Source of the DNA: Collinsella sp.
Lineage (GTDB): Bacteria > Actinomycetota > Coriobacteriia > Coriobacteriales > Coriobacteriaceae
Length of the DNA: 64,000 nucleotides
Direction of reading: 5' to 3'
Assembly (NCBI GenBank): GCA_019425005.1
Contig: JAHYYK010000001.1
Location: forward strand, 71,854 to 135,853
A model generated the notes under the pieces. That model searched no databases and was not told where the DNA came from. It saw only the letters and a list, made by a program, of their open reading frames with translations. A program made the translations under genes and the position numbers. Shown here piece after piece: positions 45,250 through 52,999 of the stretch (the first letter of the stretch is position 1; every line of letters starts with the position of its first letter).

Positions 45250-45338
45250 AGAGAGCCGCTCGCGCCCGGCAGGAGTCGTTTGCCGCACGCGGGGCTGGGA
45301 GTAGTTGAAAGGTGAGTCGGGGCAGGCCCTGCCCTCGT

Positions 45339-46823
45339 TTAGGCCTGGGTGCCCTTGGGGTCGATGCGCTTGACATTGAAGGAGCGGGCAACGCAGGCAC
45401 GGGCATCGGCCAGGTCGGCAAAATCGCCGCCGGCGATCATCTGAACGATAAAGTTGCCGATGCAGGTACCTTCGATGGGGCCGGCGAACACGGGGAGCCC
45501 GCAGGTATCGGCCGTCATCTGGTTGAGGTAGTAATCCTGGCAGCCGCCGCCCACGATGTTGATGCTCGTGTAGTCGTGGCCCGAAAGCTCACGCAAGCCC
45601 TCGATGGCCTTGGCATACGAGCGCGAAAGGCTGCAGTAGTTGGTACGCATGATCTCGCCCACGGTGTGCGGGATCGGCTCGCCGCCCTCGGCACAGGCCT
45701 GCTTAATCTCCTGGATCATGGAGTCGGGGGCCAGGAAACGGTCGTCGTCGACATCGACATACGCCTCGAAGGGCTCAGCCTCGCGGCAGAGCGTACGGAG
45801 CTCGTCAAAGCCAACCTTATGATCCATGAGAGCCTTGTGCGAGGTCTTGCCCTCGACATAGTCTACGCCGTTGATCTCGCGACGGACGGACTGGTTCATC
45901 CACAAGCCCATGATGTTCTTGAGGAAGCGATAGCGCTTGAGGTAGCCGCCCTCATTGGTAAAGTTCTGCTTGCGGGCGAACTCGCTGGTGATAGCGTGCT
46001 GGTTCTCAACGCCCAGCAGGCTCCACGTTCCGCTCGAGATGTAGACGGCGTTGTCATCCTTGGCGGGAACGGCCAGGAAGGCAGAGCCAGTGTCGTGCGT
46101 GGCAGGCAGCACCACGGTCGCGGAGTAACCGATCTTCTCGGAGATGTCGGCCGTGAGCTCGCCGAGCACGGCGCCGGGCATGGTCGGCTCCAGGAAGATG
46201 CTCTGGGGAATACCAAAGCGCGAAAGGATCTCGGTGTCCCACGTGCACCTCTCGGCGTCGAGCATGCCGGTAGTGCTCGCGTTGGTGTACTCGTTGGCCT
46301 TGATGCCGGTCAGACGCCAGTTGAGATAGTCGGGGATCATCAAGAAGGTACGAGCTGCCTCGAGCTGCTCGGGATGCTCGTTCTTGAGGGCGAGCAGCTG
46401 ATAGAGCGTGTTGAAAGGCTGACGCTGAATGCCGGTGCGGGCATAGACCTCGGCCGGATCCATAATTTGGTCGGCAACTTCGTAGATGCCGTCAGTGCGG
46501 GCATCGCGGTAGGCGACCGTATCACCGACGATCTTGTTGTGCTCATCGAGCAGCACGAAATCAACACCCCAGGTATCGATTCCGATGGTGGCCGGAGCCT
46601 GTCCGGTCTGATCCTTGACGGCGCGCAGGCCTGCGACAACATGGTCGAACAGAGCCTCAACGTCCCAGCAGTCGTGGCCGTCTACGCGCTTTTGCTCGTT
46701 ATCGAAGCGGTAGACCTCCTGGTAGGACATCTTGCCGTCCTCGATCCAGCCGGCAAGAACGCGACCGCTCGAGGCACCGATATCGACCGCTGCGTACTGC
46801 TTGGACTCGATGCGACTCTCCAT
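45339..46823 (-). CDS. rhaB: Rhamnulokinase
   Basis: A 494-residue FGGY-family kinase that phosphorylates L-rhamnulose with ATP. AAVDIGASSGRVLAGWIEDG is the first phosphate loop. IGIDTWGVDFVLLD and the RQPFNTLYQLLAL segment are typical of RhaB, as is the C-terminal INIVGGGCQDYYLNQMTADT. It is first in the operon rhaB-rhaD-isomerase. GGGGAG precedes the ATG at 46823. Two LacI-type operators 33 bases apart lie just upstream, so the operon is probably repressed without its inducer. Confidence 0.95.
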   Translation of the reverse strand: MESRIESKQYAAVDIGASSGRVLAGWIEDGKMSYQEVYRFDNEQKRVDGHDCWDVEALFDHVVAGLRAVKDQTGQAPATIGIDTWGVDFVLLDEHNKIVGDTVAYRDARTDGIYEVADQIMDPAEVYARTGIQRQPFNTLYQLLALKNEHPEQLEAARTFLMIPDYLNWRLTGIKANEYTNASTTGMLDAERCTWDTEILSRFGIPQSIFLEPTMPGAVLGELTADISEKIGYSATVVLPATHDTGSAFLAVPAKDDNAVYISSGTWSLLGVENQHAITSEFARKQNFTNEGGYLKRYRFLKNIMGLWMNQSVRREINGVDYVEGKTSHKALMDHKVGFDELRTLCREAEPFEAYVDVDDDRFLAPDSMIQEIKQACAEGGEPIPHTVGEIMRTNYCSLSRSYAKAIEGLRELSGHDYTSINIVGGGCQDYYLNQMTADTCGLPVFAGPIEGTCIGNFIVQMIAGGDFADLADARACVARSFNVKRIDPKGTQA

Positions 46824-46838
46824 GTGCTCTCCCCTTAT

Positions 46839-46850
46839 TGAAGCGCTTCA
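46839..46850. promoter_or_regulatory. LacI-type operator upstream of rhaB (proximal)
   Basis: TGAAGCGCTTCA is a perfect palindrome with a central CG, 15 bases before the rhaB start. It matches TGAANCGNTTCA. Confidence 0.75.
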
Positions 46851-46871
46851 TTTACAGTTTTCATTATTATT

Positions 46872-46883
46872 TGAACCGTTTCA
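46872..46883. promoter_or_regulatory. LacI-type operator upstream of rhaB (distal)
   Basis: TGAACCGTTTCA matches the same pattern. Its centre is 33 bases, about three helical turns, from the proximal site, so two dimers could lie on one face of DNA across the promoter. Confidence 0.72.
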
Positions 46884-47043
46884 ATTTCAATATGAGTCAA
46901 CTTTAGTCCGGCGAGCGGTTGTTATCAATCGGTAAGCGGTAGTTTTTTGGTTAAAAACTCTTCTAAACAAAAGGATGCGGCCACCCACACTTAGCGGTTG
47001 GCCGCATCCTTAAAATGCTATTGAAATGATTCACATGCGAACG

Positions 47044-47694
47044 CTAACACACGGCCTTGACCGCCGCCGTCAGATCGAACAGCGTATCGAGCACAGCCTC
47101 GCAGCCATCCACCACGTCCTGCGGCAGCGGCACGATGTCGGGAACGGCAAAGACGTGGCAGCCGGCCGTGATACCCGAGACGCAGCCGTTGCGCGAATCC
47201 TCGACCACGGCGCACTCCTCGGGAGCAAAGCCCGCGCGCTCGCAGGCGAGCAGGTACATCTCGGGGTCGGGCTTGCCGTGCGCGACGTCCTCGCCGCAGG
47301 TCACCGTCTCAAACTTGTCAAAGAGGCCGACCGTCTTAAGGTTGCGCTCGGCGGTAACGTGGCGCGACGACGTCGCGAGGCCCACGTGATAGCCCGCAGC
47401 CAGCAGCTCGCCTAGGCACTCGGCAGCGCCAGCCTTAAGCTCCAGATCGGTCTTGACCATCTCGTCGCGAATCTCCTTATGGCGACGATAGATTGCCTCA
47501 GCGGTTTCGCTGCTGTCGTAATGCTCCTCAAGGATGCCCATGACATCGGGCAGCGTACGACCGATAAACTGATGGATCAGCGCATCATCAATCGCGAATC
47601 CCAGCTCGGCCGCGCCCGCCTTCCACGCCTTGATACCCAAACGCTCGGTGTCGACCAGCGTTCCGTCCATGTCAAAAATAACGGCCTTGATCAT
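47044..47694 (-). CDS. HAD-family phosphatase (CbbY/beta-phosphoglucomutase-like), paralog 1
   Basis: A 216-residue HAD hydrolase with FDMDGTLVDTE (nucleophile and acid Asp), VGLATSSRHVTAERNLK (motif II Ser), GKPDPEMYLLACERAG (motif III Lys) and VVEDSRNG (motif IV). A cap domain lies at about 15-85. These proteins dephosphorylate or isomerise sugar phosphates. GGGGGA precedes the ATG at 47694. A close paralog of identical length lies at 52996, and a 27-bp sequence upstream of each start is nearly identical. The substrate is unknown; position beside the rhamnose operon is suggestive only. Confidence 0.92.
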   Translation of the reverse strand: MIKAVIFDMDGTLVDTERLGIKAWKAGAAELGFAIDDALIHQFIGRTLPDVMGILEEHYDSSETAEAIYRRHKEIRDEMVKTDLELKAGAAECLGELLAAGYHVGLATSSRHVTAERNLKTVGLFDKFETVTCGEDVAHGKPDPEMYLLACERAGFAPEECAVVEDSRNGCVSGITAGCHVFAVPDIVPLPQDVVDGCEAVLDTLFDLTAAVKAVC

Positions 47695-47749
47695 ATCGGT
47701 CCCCCATCTCTTCGCGCTGCTGTACTCCCGCAACTTTACCGCACCTGTA

Positions 47750-47776
47750 AACTTGTATATAACGTATATAGCATAT
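47750..47776 (-). promoter_or_regulatory. Upstream element shared by the two HAD paralogs, copy 1
   Basis: AACTTGTATATAACGTATAT followed by AGCATAT, with a near-palindromic TATATAACGTATATA centre. Copy 2 is at 53696. It lies 56 bases before the HAD start and in the gap divergent to larE. Confidence 0.65.
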
Positions 47777-47867
47777 TGCACTTTCGTTACATAGATAGAA
47801 GTCTTATGACAAGCGGCTCGGTAGGATTATAGTTTTCGACCGAGTACTCAACGGCAAGGATCGATTC

Positions 47868-48746
47868 ATGCTTTCAGACACCACCGCACCTGCAGAGGGG
47901 CTTCAGGACAAACTCACAGCGCTCGAGCAGCTGCTTTTGGCATACGGACGCGTCGCCATCGGCTTTTCCGGTGGCGTCGACAGCAGCTTTTTGGCCGCAG
48001 TCTGCGCCCGCATCATGCCCGCCAGCACGCTTCTCGTTCACCTCACCACGCCGCTCATCGGCACGCCCGAGCAGGCTTCGTTTGAGCGGGCGATTGACGG
48101 GCAGGCCGATGAGGGGCCGCATTCTAAGCTCCCCGTGCTCAACCTCTCGGTCGATCAACTGCAGCTCCCCCAGGTAGCCTGCAACGACGCCGACCGCTGC
48201 TACCACTGCAAGCGCGCCGGCTTTACCGCCATCGTCAACCACGCCAGGTCGCTGGGCTTTCCCACCGTCATCGACGGCAGCAACGCAAGCGACCGCAGCG
48301 ACTACCGCCCCGGCATGCGCGCCGCCCAGGAGCTCGGCGTGCGCTCGCCGCTTATGGAGGTCGGCTTTACCAAGGACGAAGAGCGCGAGCTGCTGCGCGC
48401 CTGGGGCTATCCCGTCTGGAACCTGCCGGCAGGAGCCTGTCTGGCCACGCGCGTCCCCACGGGCGAGGAGCTCACACGCGAGAAGGTCGATGTGATTCGC
48501 GCCTGCGAGGACTACCTGCACGACCTTGGCCTGGACCAGGTCCGCGCGCGCTTGGTCGGCGGCTGCATGCATATCGAGGCCGCGCCGGCAGACGTTGCCA
48601 AGATTGCCGCCCTCGGCAACACCGCGGTCAACGACGGGGGCAAGGCCCCGCTTCCCGCCGCCATCGAATCTGCCCTGCACAACCTAGGCTGCGGCCATAT
48701 CTCCCCCGAGGTCACCCCCTACATCCACGGCAACATGAACCTTTAG
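47868..48746 (+). CDS. larE: ATP-dependent sacrificial sulfur transferase LarE
   Basis: A 292-residue PP-loop enzyme. VAIGFSGGVDSSFLAAV is the ATP pyrophosphatase loop and CNDADRCYHCKRAGF holds the Cys cluster region. FPTVIDGSNASDRSDYRPGM and WNLPAGACLATRVPTGEEL are hallmarks. LarE adenylates and sulfurates the pyridinium dicarboxylate precursor of the nickel-pincer cofactor used by lactate racemase and related enzymes. larB, larC and larA are not in this window. AAGGA precedes the ATG. An exact 13-bp hairpin follows at 48746-48774. Confidence 0.93.
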   Translation: MLSDTTAPAEGLQDKLTALEQLLLAYGRVAIGFSGGVDSSFLAAVCARIMPASTLLVHLTTPLIGTPEQASFERAIDGQADEGPHSKLPVLNLSVDQLQLPQVACNDADRCYHCKRAGFTAIVNHARSLGFPTVIDGSNASDRSDYRPGMRAAQELGVRSPLMEVGFTKDEERELLRAWGYPVWNLPAGACLATRVPTGEELTREKVDVIRACEDYLHDLGLDQVRARLVGGCMHIEAAPADVAKIAALGNTAVNDGGKAPLPAAIESALHNLGCGHISPEVTPYIHGNMNL

Positions 48747-48774
48747 GTTACGCCGTTTTACAAACGGCGTAACC
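48746..48774 (+). terminator. larE terminator hairpin
   Basis: GGTTACGCCGTTT and AAACGGCGTAACC are perfect arms around three bases, starting at the stop codon. No T-run follows. Confidence 0.65.
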
Positions 48775-48923
48775 GCTCGGCGCTGCGCAGGCCCCGGGCA
48801 CGGCAAACTGACGTTCAACTTCACGGGCGCGACCAAAAGGTCAGCGACCGCTTGTTTCACGCCACCTTGCCGCACCCGGAACCTGCTCGCTCGCTTATGC
48901 TCAACCTGAACTACATAAATTGT

Positions 48924-48982
48924 CGCCAACCTGCCAAAAAGGGACAGGTTTATTTTGGCAGGTTTTATCTGGGGAAACGCAG
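48924..48982 (+). repeat. Dispersed hairpin repeat, copy 3
   Basis: CGCCAACCTGCCAAAAAGGG, then ACAGGTTTATTTTGGCAGG and TTTTATCTGGGGAAACGC. Its arms are intact. Confidence 0.85.
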
Positions 48983-48984
48983 AC

Positions 48985-49016
48985 AAGGCCGCGACACCTA
49001 TATGGCGTCGCGGCCC
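48985..49016 (-). terminator. Terminator hairpin of the bglG-PTS-NIF3 operon
   Basis: GGCCGCGAC and GTCGCGGCC pair around 11 bases, ten bases beyond the NIF3-like stop on the minus strand. TTGTC follows. Confidence 0.65.
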
Positions 49017-49024
49017 TGTTCTAT

Positions 49025-49879
49025 TTATGCCAGCACGTACTGATACGTATCTCCCATGGGGACAAAGGTAACCAGCAGACCTGCGCCAGCGTCCCCGAGC
49101 GCGGCGGGCAGCCATTTCGCCATATACTCCATGCCCGGCTCCTCGCCATTAAAGTGACCCATATGGATTGCGCATTTTCCCTGACCGAGCATTGCGGCGT
49201 CGCGGATGTACTCGCTCACCGTAAAGTCGATAAACTCCATGGTCAAAATGCAATCGATGCCTTCGGAGTCGATATGGGCAATCTCGTCGTTATCTCGCCC
49301 CATGATGTGCATTGGAATCTCGACATTGCGGACGAGCGCGTCACCGTCGCCGATCAAGCGCGTCCCGTTTAATCCAAGCTTGTGTACGAGCGCCTGCGCA
49401 AGATCGCGGGCCGGCGTTGGCTCAATGCGGTACCTCATGAATGTCTCGTCTACCGCGGAGCCAAGCCAGTCCATCTTGACCGCGAATCCGTAAAAGATGC
49501 CGTCGACCATCGAACCGTCCGAGGCGAGCGGCACACCCGAGTGGATATAGTCATGGCAACGCCAGACCGCGCCACCCCATTCGTCAAGCAAAGCGCACTT
49601 TGCCTCAAAGGTCTTGTTCCCCGCAACCACTTCACGGCGGTCTCCGTGGTTCCAGAACAGTGCCTCGTGAGGAACAATCAGGTTAGCGCCAAGCTCCTTG
49701 GCACGACGAATCACCTCCGCCGTAGCCCAAATGCATGTAACTATTCCGGTACATTGCTGATCGATGTCGCCGTAAAGCACCTGATCGCGCGTCGTCGCAA
49801 GCTCGATGGGCTTCCCGGCAAAAGCATCAATGCCGTCACAGTAGTCCTGGATAGCTTGAATAGCCTCGCTGATAAGCAT
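49025..49879 (-). CDS. NIF3/DUF34-family dinuclear metal protein
   Basis: A 284-residue protein of the NIF3-like family. NLIVPHEALFWNHGD corresponds to the metal-binding HHPxxF loop, and the C-terminal CAIHMGHFNGEEPGMEYMAKW supplies the later His/Glu ligands. The family holds two metal ions in a hexameric ring. Its biochemical function is unsettled; proposals include GTP cyclohydrolase-like and metal insertion roles. The ATG at 49879 is preferred; an upstream ATG at 49903 lacks a ribosome site. It follows the second PTS gene by 113 bases in the same direction, an unusual partner that suggests a sugar-phosphate-related task. Confidence 0.85.
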   Translation of the reverse strand: MLISEAIQAIQDYCDGIDAFAGKPIELATTRDQVLYGDIDQQCTGIVTCIWATAEVIRRAKELGANLIVPHEALFWNHGDRREVVAGNKTFEAKCALLDEWGGAVWRCHDYIHSGVPLASDGSMVDGIFYGFAVKMDWLGSAVDETFMRYRIEPTPARDLAQALVHKLGLNGTRLIGDGDALVRNVEIPMHIMGRDNDEIAHIDSEGIDCILTMEFIDFTVSEYIRDAAMLGQGKCAIHMGHFNGEEPGMEYMAKWLPAALGDAGAGLLVTFVPMGDTYQYVLA

Positions 49880-49992
49880 ATGTAACAATAATCCCTTCGA
49901 CATAATGTGCGGGGGGCAACATACATACCGCCCTGCAGAATCATCTTTAGACGGCACATTTTGAACTAGACCGCCTGTCTACGACCGCTTTT

Positions 49993-51423
49993 CTAGCGCT
50001 CGGAAATCGGACCGTTCTCGAGCTCATCCTCACTAAAGCCAAAGAACCAAGCCACAGCAAAGCTTACGACAAAGCCAGCCGCCGAAGCGATGACGGCACT
50101 GATCAGGTTCTCGTTGCCGCCGCCAACAAACGTCATAATATTGAGCACGTTGGAGGCAGCACCGGCGAGGTAAGCATTGACATGCAAGGCGAGCGCCACG
50201 GCACCGGCGACAAACGAACCCGCCATGCAGGCAACGAACAGTTTACGATAGCGGAACATCATGCCATAGATGAACGGCTCGCCGACGCCTCCGATGAGCT
50301 GGGCGACAACATACCCGGCACATTGGCTCTTTTCCTCCTTGTTACGGAGTTTGAGCCATGTCGCAATCTCCGCTCCATAGGCAGCCCACAGCGCAACCGT
50401 AGGGGCGACCAGAATAAAGCTGTCAGAGCCCGTCAACATAAAGTTTGCAATGGCAATCATGATGACCGCAACATGCATGCCCGTAATGACCATGGGCAAC
50501 CAAATTGCTGCAAGCAAGCCGCCACCAATAATCGCCACGATACCTCCCTCGGCACCGAGGAACTCAAAGACAACCGCCAAACCGTTACCGCACCAAGAAC
50601 CAAGAGGAGCAAGCAGGCAAAGCGCAAAGGGGACAGTCAGGGCAAGCGTGCAAAGCGGCGTAAAGACCGTGGTGAGCGAATCGGGCATGTGCTTGCGCAA
50701 GAACTTCTCGAACACGGACATCAACGCAACCGTGAGCAGAATGGGAATAACCGTCTGCGCATAGTTTGCAGGCACGCAAGGGATGCCATAAACGCTAAAG
50801 GCTTTTCCCTCGGCTGCCATTTGCATAAACGTCGGTTCGATAAGCACACCGCCCATAAAAGCGCCGTACATGGGCGTGGCGCCAATGTTCTTGGCAGCCG
50901 TAAAGCCCAAGAAGATCGGAATGAAATAGAACGTCACGTTGTAGAGCATATTGAGCAGGACATAAAGATCGCTCGTATCCGCAATGAGATTGAGCATCGT
51001 TGGCCCGAGTACGACGGCAACGGTTTTGAACATGCCCGACGCGAGCAGCAATGGAATCATCGGAACCATGGAGCCCGAGAGGTAGTTAAGAATCGCATTG
51101 CCAACGGCTGCCGGGGTAAGCGGTGTTTTGACTCCACTTGCGTCGAGGTTCTCGTCGATGCTCTCCTGCTTGGCCAAGCCGCTCATCTTGATGAGCTCGT
51201 CATATACCTTAGGCACGTTTTGCCCAATAATCACCTGGAACTGCCCGCCAGATATTTGAGCGCCGATGACGCCGTTAATATTTTTAACAGCGTTAATGTC
51301 GGGCAACTCCATATCCTTAAGGTTAAAACGCAGACGCGTCATGCAGTGGGCTGCAAAGGTGATGTTGTCTTTGCCACCCAGCGCCTCGAGCACATCGGCT
51401 GCGATCTTCTTATTGTCAGCCAT
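49993..51423 (-). CDS. PTS EIIBC permease (beta-glucoside type), second system
   Basis: A 476-residue permease. EIIB at about 1-85 has AAHCMTRLRFNLKD with the phospho-acceptor Cys. EIIC at about 100-465 has ten hydrophobic segments and GGVGEPFIYGMMFRYRK. EIIA is absent. GGGAAG precedes the ATG at 51423; the open frame to 51564 is unlikely to be translated. The preceding gene is a BglG antiterminator, 303 bases upstream in the same direction. The sugar is unknown, as no glycoside hydrolase is in the operon. Confidence 0.92.
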   Translation of the reverse strand: MADNKKIAADVLEALGGKDNITFAAHCMTRLRFNLKDMELPDINAVKNINGVIGAQISGGQFQVIIGQNVPKVYDELIKMSGLAKQESIDENLDASGVKTPLTPAAVGNAILNYLSGSMVPMIPLLLASGMFKTVAVVLGPTMLNLIADTSDLYVLLNMLYNVTFYFIPIFLGFTAAKNIGATPMYGAFMGGVLIEPTFMQMAAEGKAFSVYGIPCVPANYAQTVIPILLTVALMSVFEKFLRKHMPDSLTTVFTPLCTLALTVPFALCLLAPLGSWCGNGLAVVFEFLGAEGGIVAIIGGGLLAAIWLPMVITGMHVAVIMIAIANFMLTGSDSFILVAPTVALWAAYGAEIATWLKLRNKEEKSQCAGYVVAQLIGGVGEPFIYGMMFRYRKLFVACMAGSFVAGAVALALHVNAYLAGAASNVLNIMTFVGGGNENLISAVIASAAGFVVSFAVAWFFGFSEDELENGPISER

Positions 51424-51726
51424 ATCATCTTCCCTTTCGAACGATCCGGTTCCTCCCTCGCTGCGCGCGCGAGGAGACAAAGCGGACGGTGGCCCGTCGC
51501 CCGCACGGAAGTATTCGATTGTTGAGGGAAACGGCGTAAAGACAAAAGCTCCAAAACGAGACATCGACAGGTCGCTCTGTCTTTACGTCACGCTTCGGAA
51601 GCTCAGCTCTCGAATAACACCTTATGTCGCGCTAAGGGTATCAGCTTCACCATGCGAACGGCGGCCTCATGATGCCCAAAAGTCTGCGAACGGTACGCTT
51701 TCTTTGATGAACGGCATAGAAAGCGC
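51424..51726 (-). promoter_or_regulatory. Long leader between bglG and the second PTS gene
   Basis: A 303-base non-coding stretch. It contains an inverted repeat CGTAAAGACA (51535-51544) and TGTCTTTACG (51578-51587), and a GC hairpin at about 51455-51475. I looked for a RAT as clear as that at 42543 and found only a weak likeness. Antitermination here is therefore possible but not shown. Confidence 0.4.
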
Positions 51727-52584
51727 CTATTTGTCGGCTGGCACCTTGCCCGTTACGTTGCCGGCATAGACCCGATTGACATGGAGCATGAGATACACCT
51801 TCTCCTCGGGCACGATGGAGGCATGATACGTTTCCTCGATAACTTCTGCCATTTTGTCAACACAAGCCGCTATAGCCGGGTGCTCCTCACAGAGAGGACG
51901 ATAGAGCGCCGCATTATCGGTATTAAGCGGCTCCCCGGTGCGGACGCGCTCTAACAAGTAGCGTACATGAGTGTCATAGCGTGCATAGTCAAAAGCATCG
52001 CGGTCAACGGCGATAGCAAGATCTTTCTCGATGATCGCTACGAGCTTTTCGATCAGGCGTTCCTCGCGGCGGACGTCGTTTGACTTCGCCTTACTAGAAC
52101 TTGCCATAACGCTGTTAACGATGCAGAGTGCGATGCCCGCCCTCTCCCCGCGTGGCATAGATATGCCGAATTCGCGCTCTATGCCAGCATGGGCAAGCAT
52201 CGCGATCTTAAATTCAATGGGATATTGCTGTTGAACGTCACAAGAAAGCGGCATCTGAACAAACATGTGCTCACGGCAGCGCTTGATGGCAAAACTAATG
52301 TGGTCGGCGAGCGTAAAAGGAAGGTTCGCCGACAGCTCGCGCGAAATGTTGGTGCGCGCGACATCGGCAATCTGCGCACTAAACTCCATTACCTTGGGAT
52401 CGATCTCGTTAAGAAGTGGCAGATAGCGCGCATCAACGTTGTAAAACGTGCGCTCAATCTGCGCAAGCGAAACCTCATCGGGGCCGTCAGGAAAACCAAT
52501 GCCTTTCCCCAGTGCCACAAGCTCGGTTCCCTTATCGTTGACAAGCAAGGCGGCATTGTGATTAATGCGCTTAACGACCCTCAT
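51727..52584 (-). CDS. BglG/LicT-family transcription antiterminator, second system
   Basis: A 285-residue protein with the CAT RNA-binding domain (MRVVKRINHNAALLVNDKGT, LVALGKGIGFP) and two PRDs with conserved His residues (TLADHISFAIKRCREH, HASIVPEEKVYLMLHVNRVY). It is a paralog of the protein at 35613. It lies first in the operon bglG-PTS-NIF3 and probably senses the PTS of that operon. The ATG at 52584 follows GGAGG. The length is the family norm. Confidence 0.92.
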   Translation of the reverse strand: MRVVKRINHNAALLVNDKGTELVALGKGIGFPDGPDEVSLAQIERTFYNVDARYLPLLNEIDPKVMEFSAQIADVARTNISRELSANLPFTLADHISFAIKRCREHMFVQMPLSCDVQQQYPIEFKIAMLAHAGIEREFGISMPRGERAGIALCIVNSVMASSSKAKSNDVRREERLIEKLVAIIEKDLAIAVDRDAFDYARYDTHVRYLLERVRTGEPLNTDNAALYRPLCEEHPAIAACVDKMAEVIEETYHASIVPEEKVYLMLHVNRVYAGNVTGKVPADK

Positions 52585-52698
52585 GATGCCTCCGAAAATA
52601 GGCGCAGCCGAAGGGCAAGCGCAATGAATTCTAGTTAAGATGGTTCGCCTCGATTATTCCACGCAACGTCACGCGAAACAAGCAAACCCGAGCCCCCG

Positions 52699-52755
52699 CA
52701 ACCTACTAAAAAAGGGACAGGTTTATTTTGGCAGATTTTTATCGGGGAAAACGCG
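52699..52755 (+). repeat. Dispersed hairpin repeat, copy 4 (decayed)
   Basis: GGGACAGGTTTATTTTGGCA is intact, but the left arm reads AACCTACTAAAA and the right arm GCAGATTTTT, so the stem is broken. It directly precedes the lacI fragment. Confidence 0.75.
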
Positions 52756-52763
52756 AAGAGGGA

Positions 52764-52999
52764 CACGCCATATCACCGTTGTGGGCAGAGCGGCATTCAT
52801 GCAGCTCGCTCTGCGCATACCTGGCATCCACAAGACCCTCGCCCCGTATCCCGATATTAAAATTGAGTTCATTGGCGCCGGAGAGTAGAATACCGCATCC
52901 GACGGCTACGGCATCGGCAGCCAGATTGCCGAGCGCGTCAGCACCCGGGCAAGCAGCCACGCCAAAGCTACCGTCATCGACCTCGGCACATACCTTTAG
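52764..52999 (+). pseudogene. Decayed partial copy of the LacI-family gene
   Basis: The sequence from CACGCCATATCACCGTTGTG onward aligns closely with the lacI gene at 33445-33617. It then jumps, at a shared CGAGCGC, to the gene's 3' end (aligned from 33962), removing 351 bases (117 codons) in frame. A Trp codon has become TAG (GCCGGAGAGTAG at about 52877-52888). The end reads IDLGTYL against INLGAYL in the intact gene. No start or DNA-binding part remains. Its stop overlaps the end of the HAD gene on the other strand. Confidence 0.88.

Noticed and set aside
46839..46883. Catabolite control (CcpA) cre sites
   Set aside because: The palindromes have half-sites TGAAN next to the central CG, one base short of the cre spacing, so a dedicated LacI regulator is the better reading.
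48747..48923. Coding remnant with FHATLPHPEPARSLMLNL
   Set aside because: The frame is short, runs into the dispersed repeat and has no ribosome site or known family; it may be chance.
51424..51726. RAT site in the leader of the second PTS gene
   Set aside because: Only a weak likeness (GGTGTTATTC) was found and there is no overlapping T-tailed terminator, unlike the clear case at 42503-42572.
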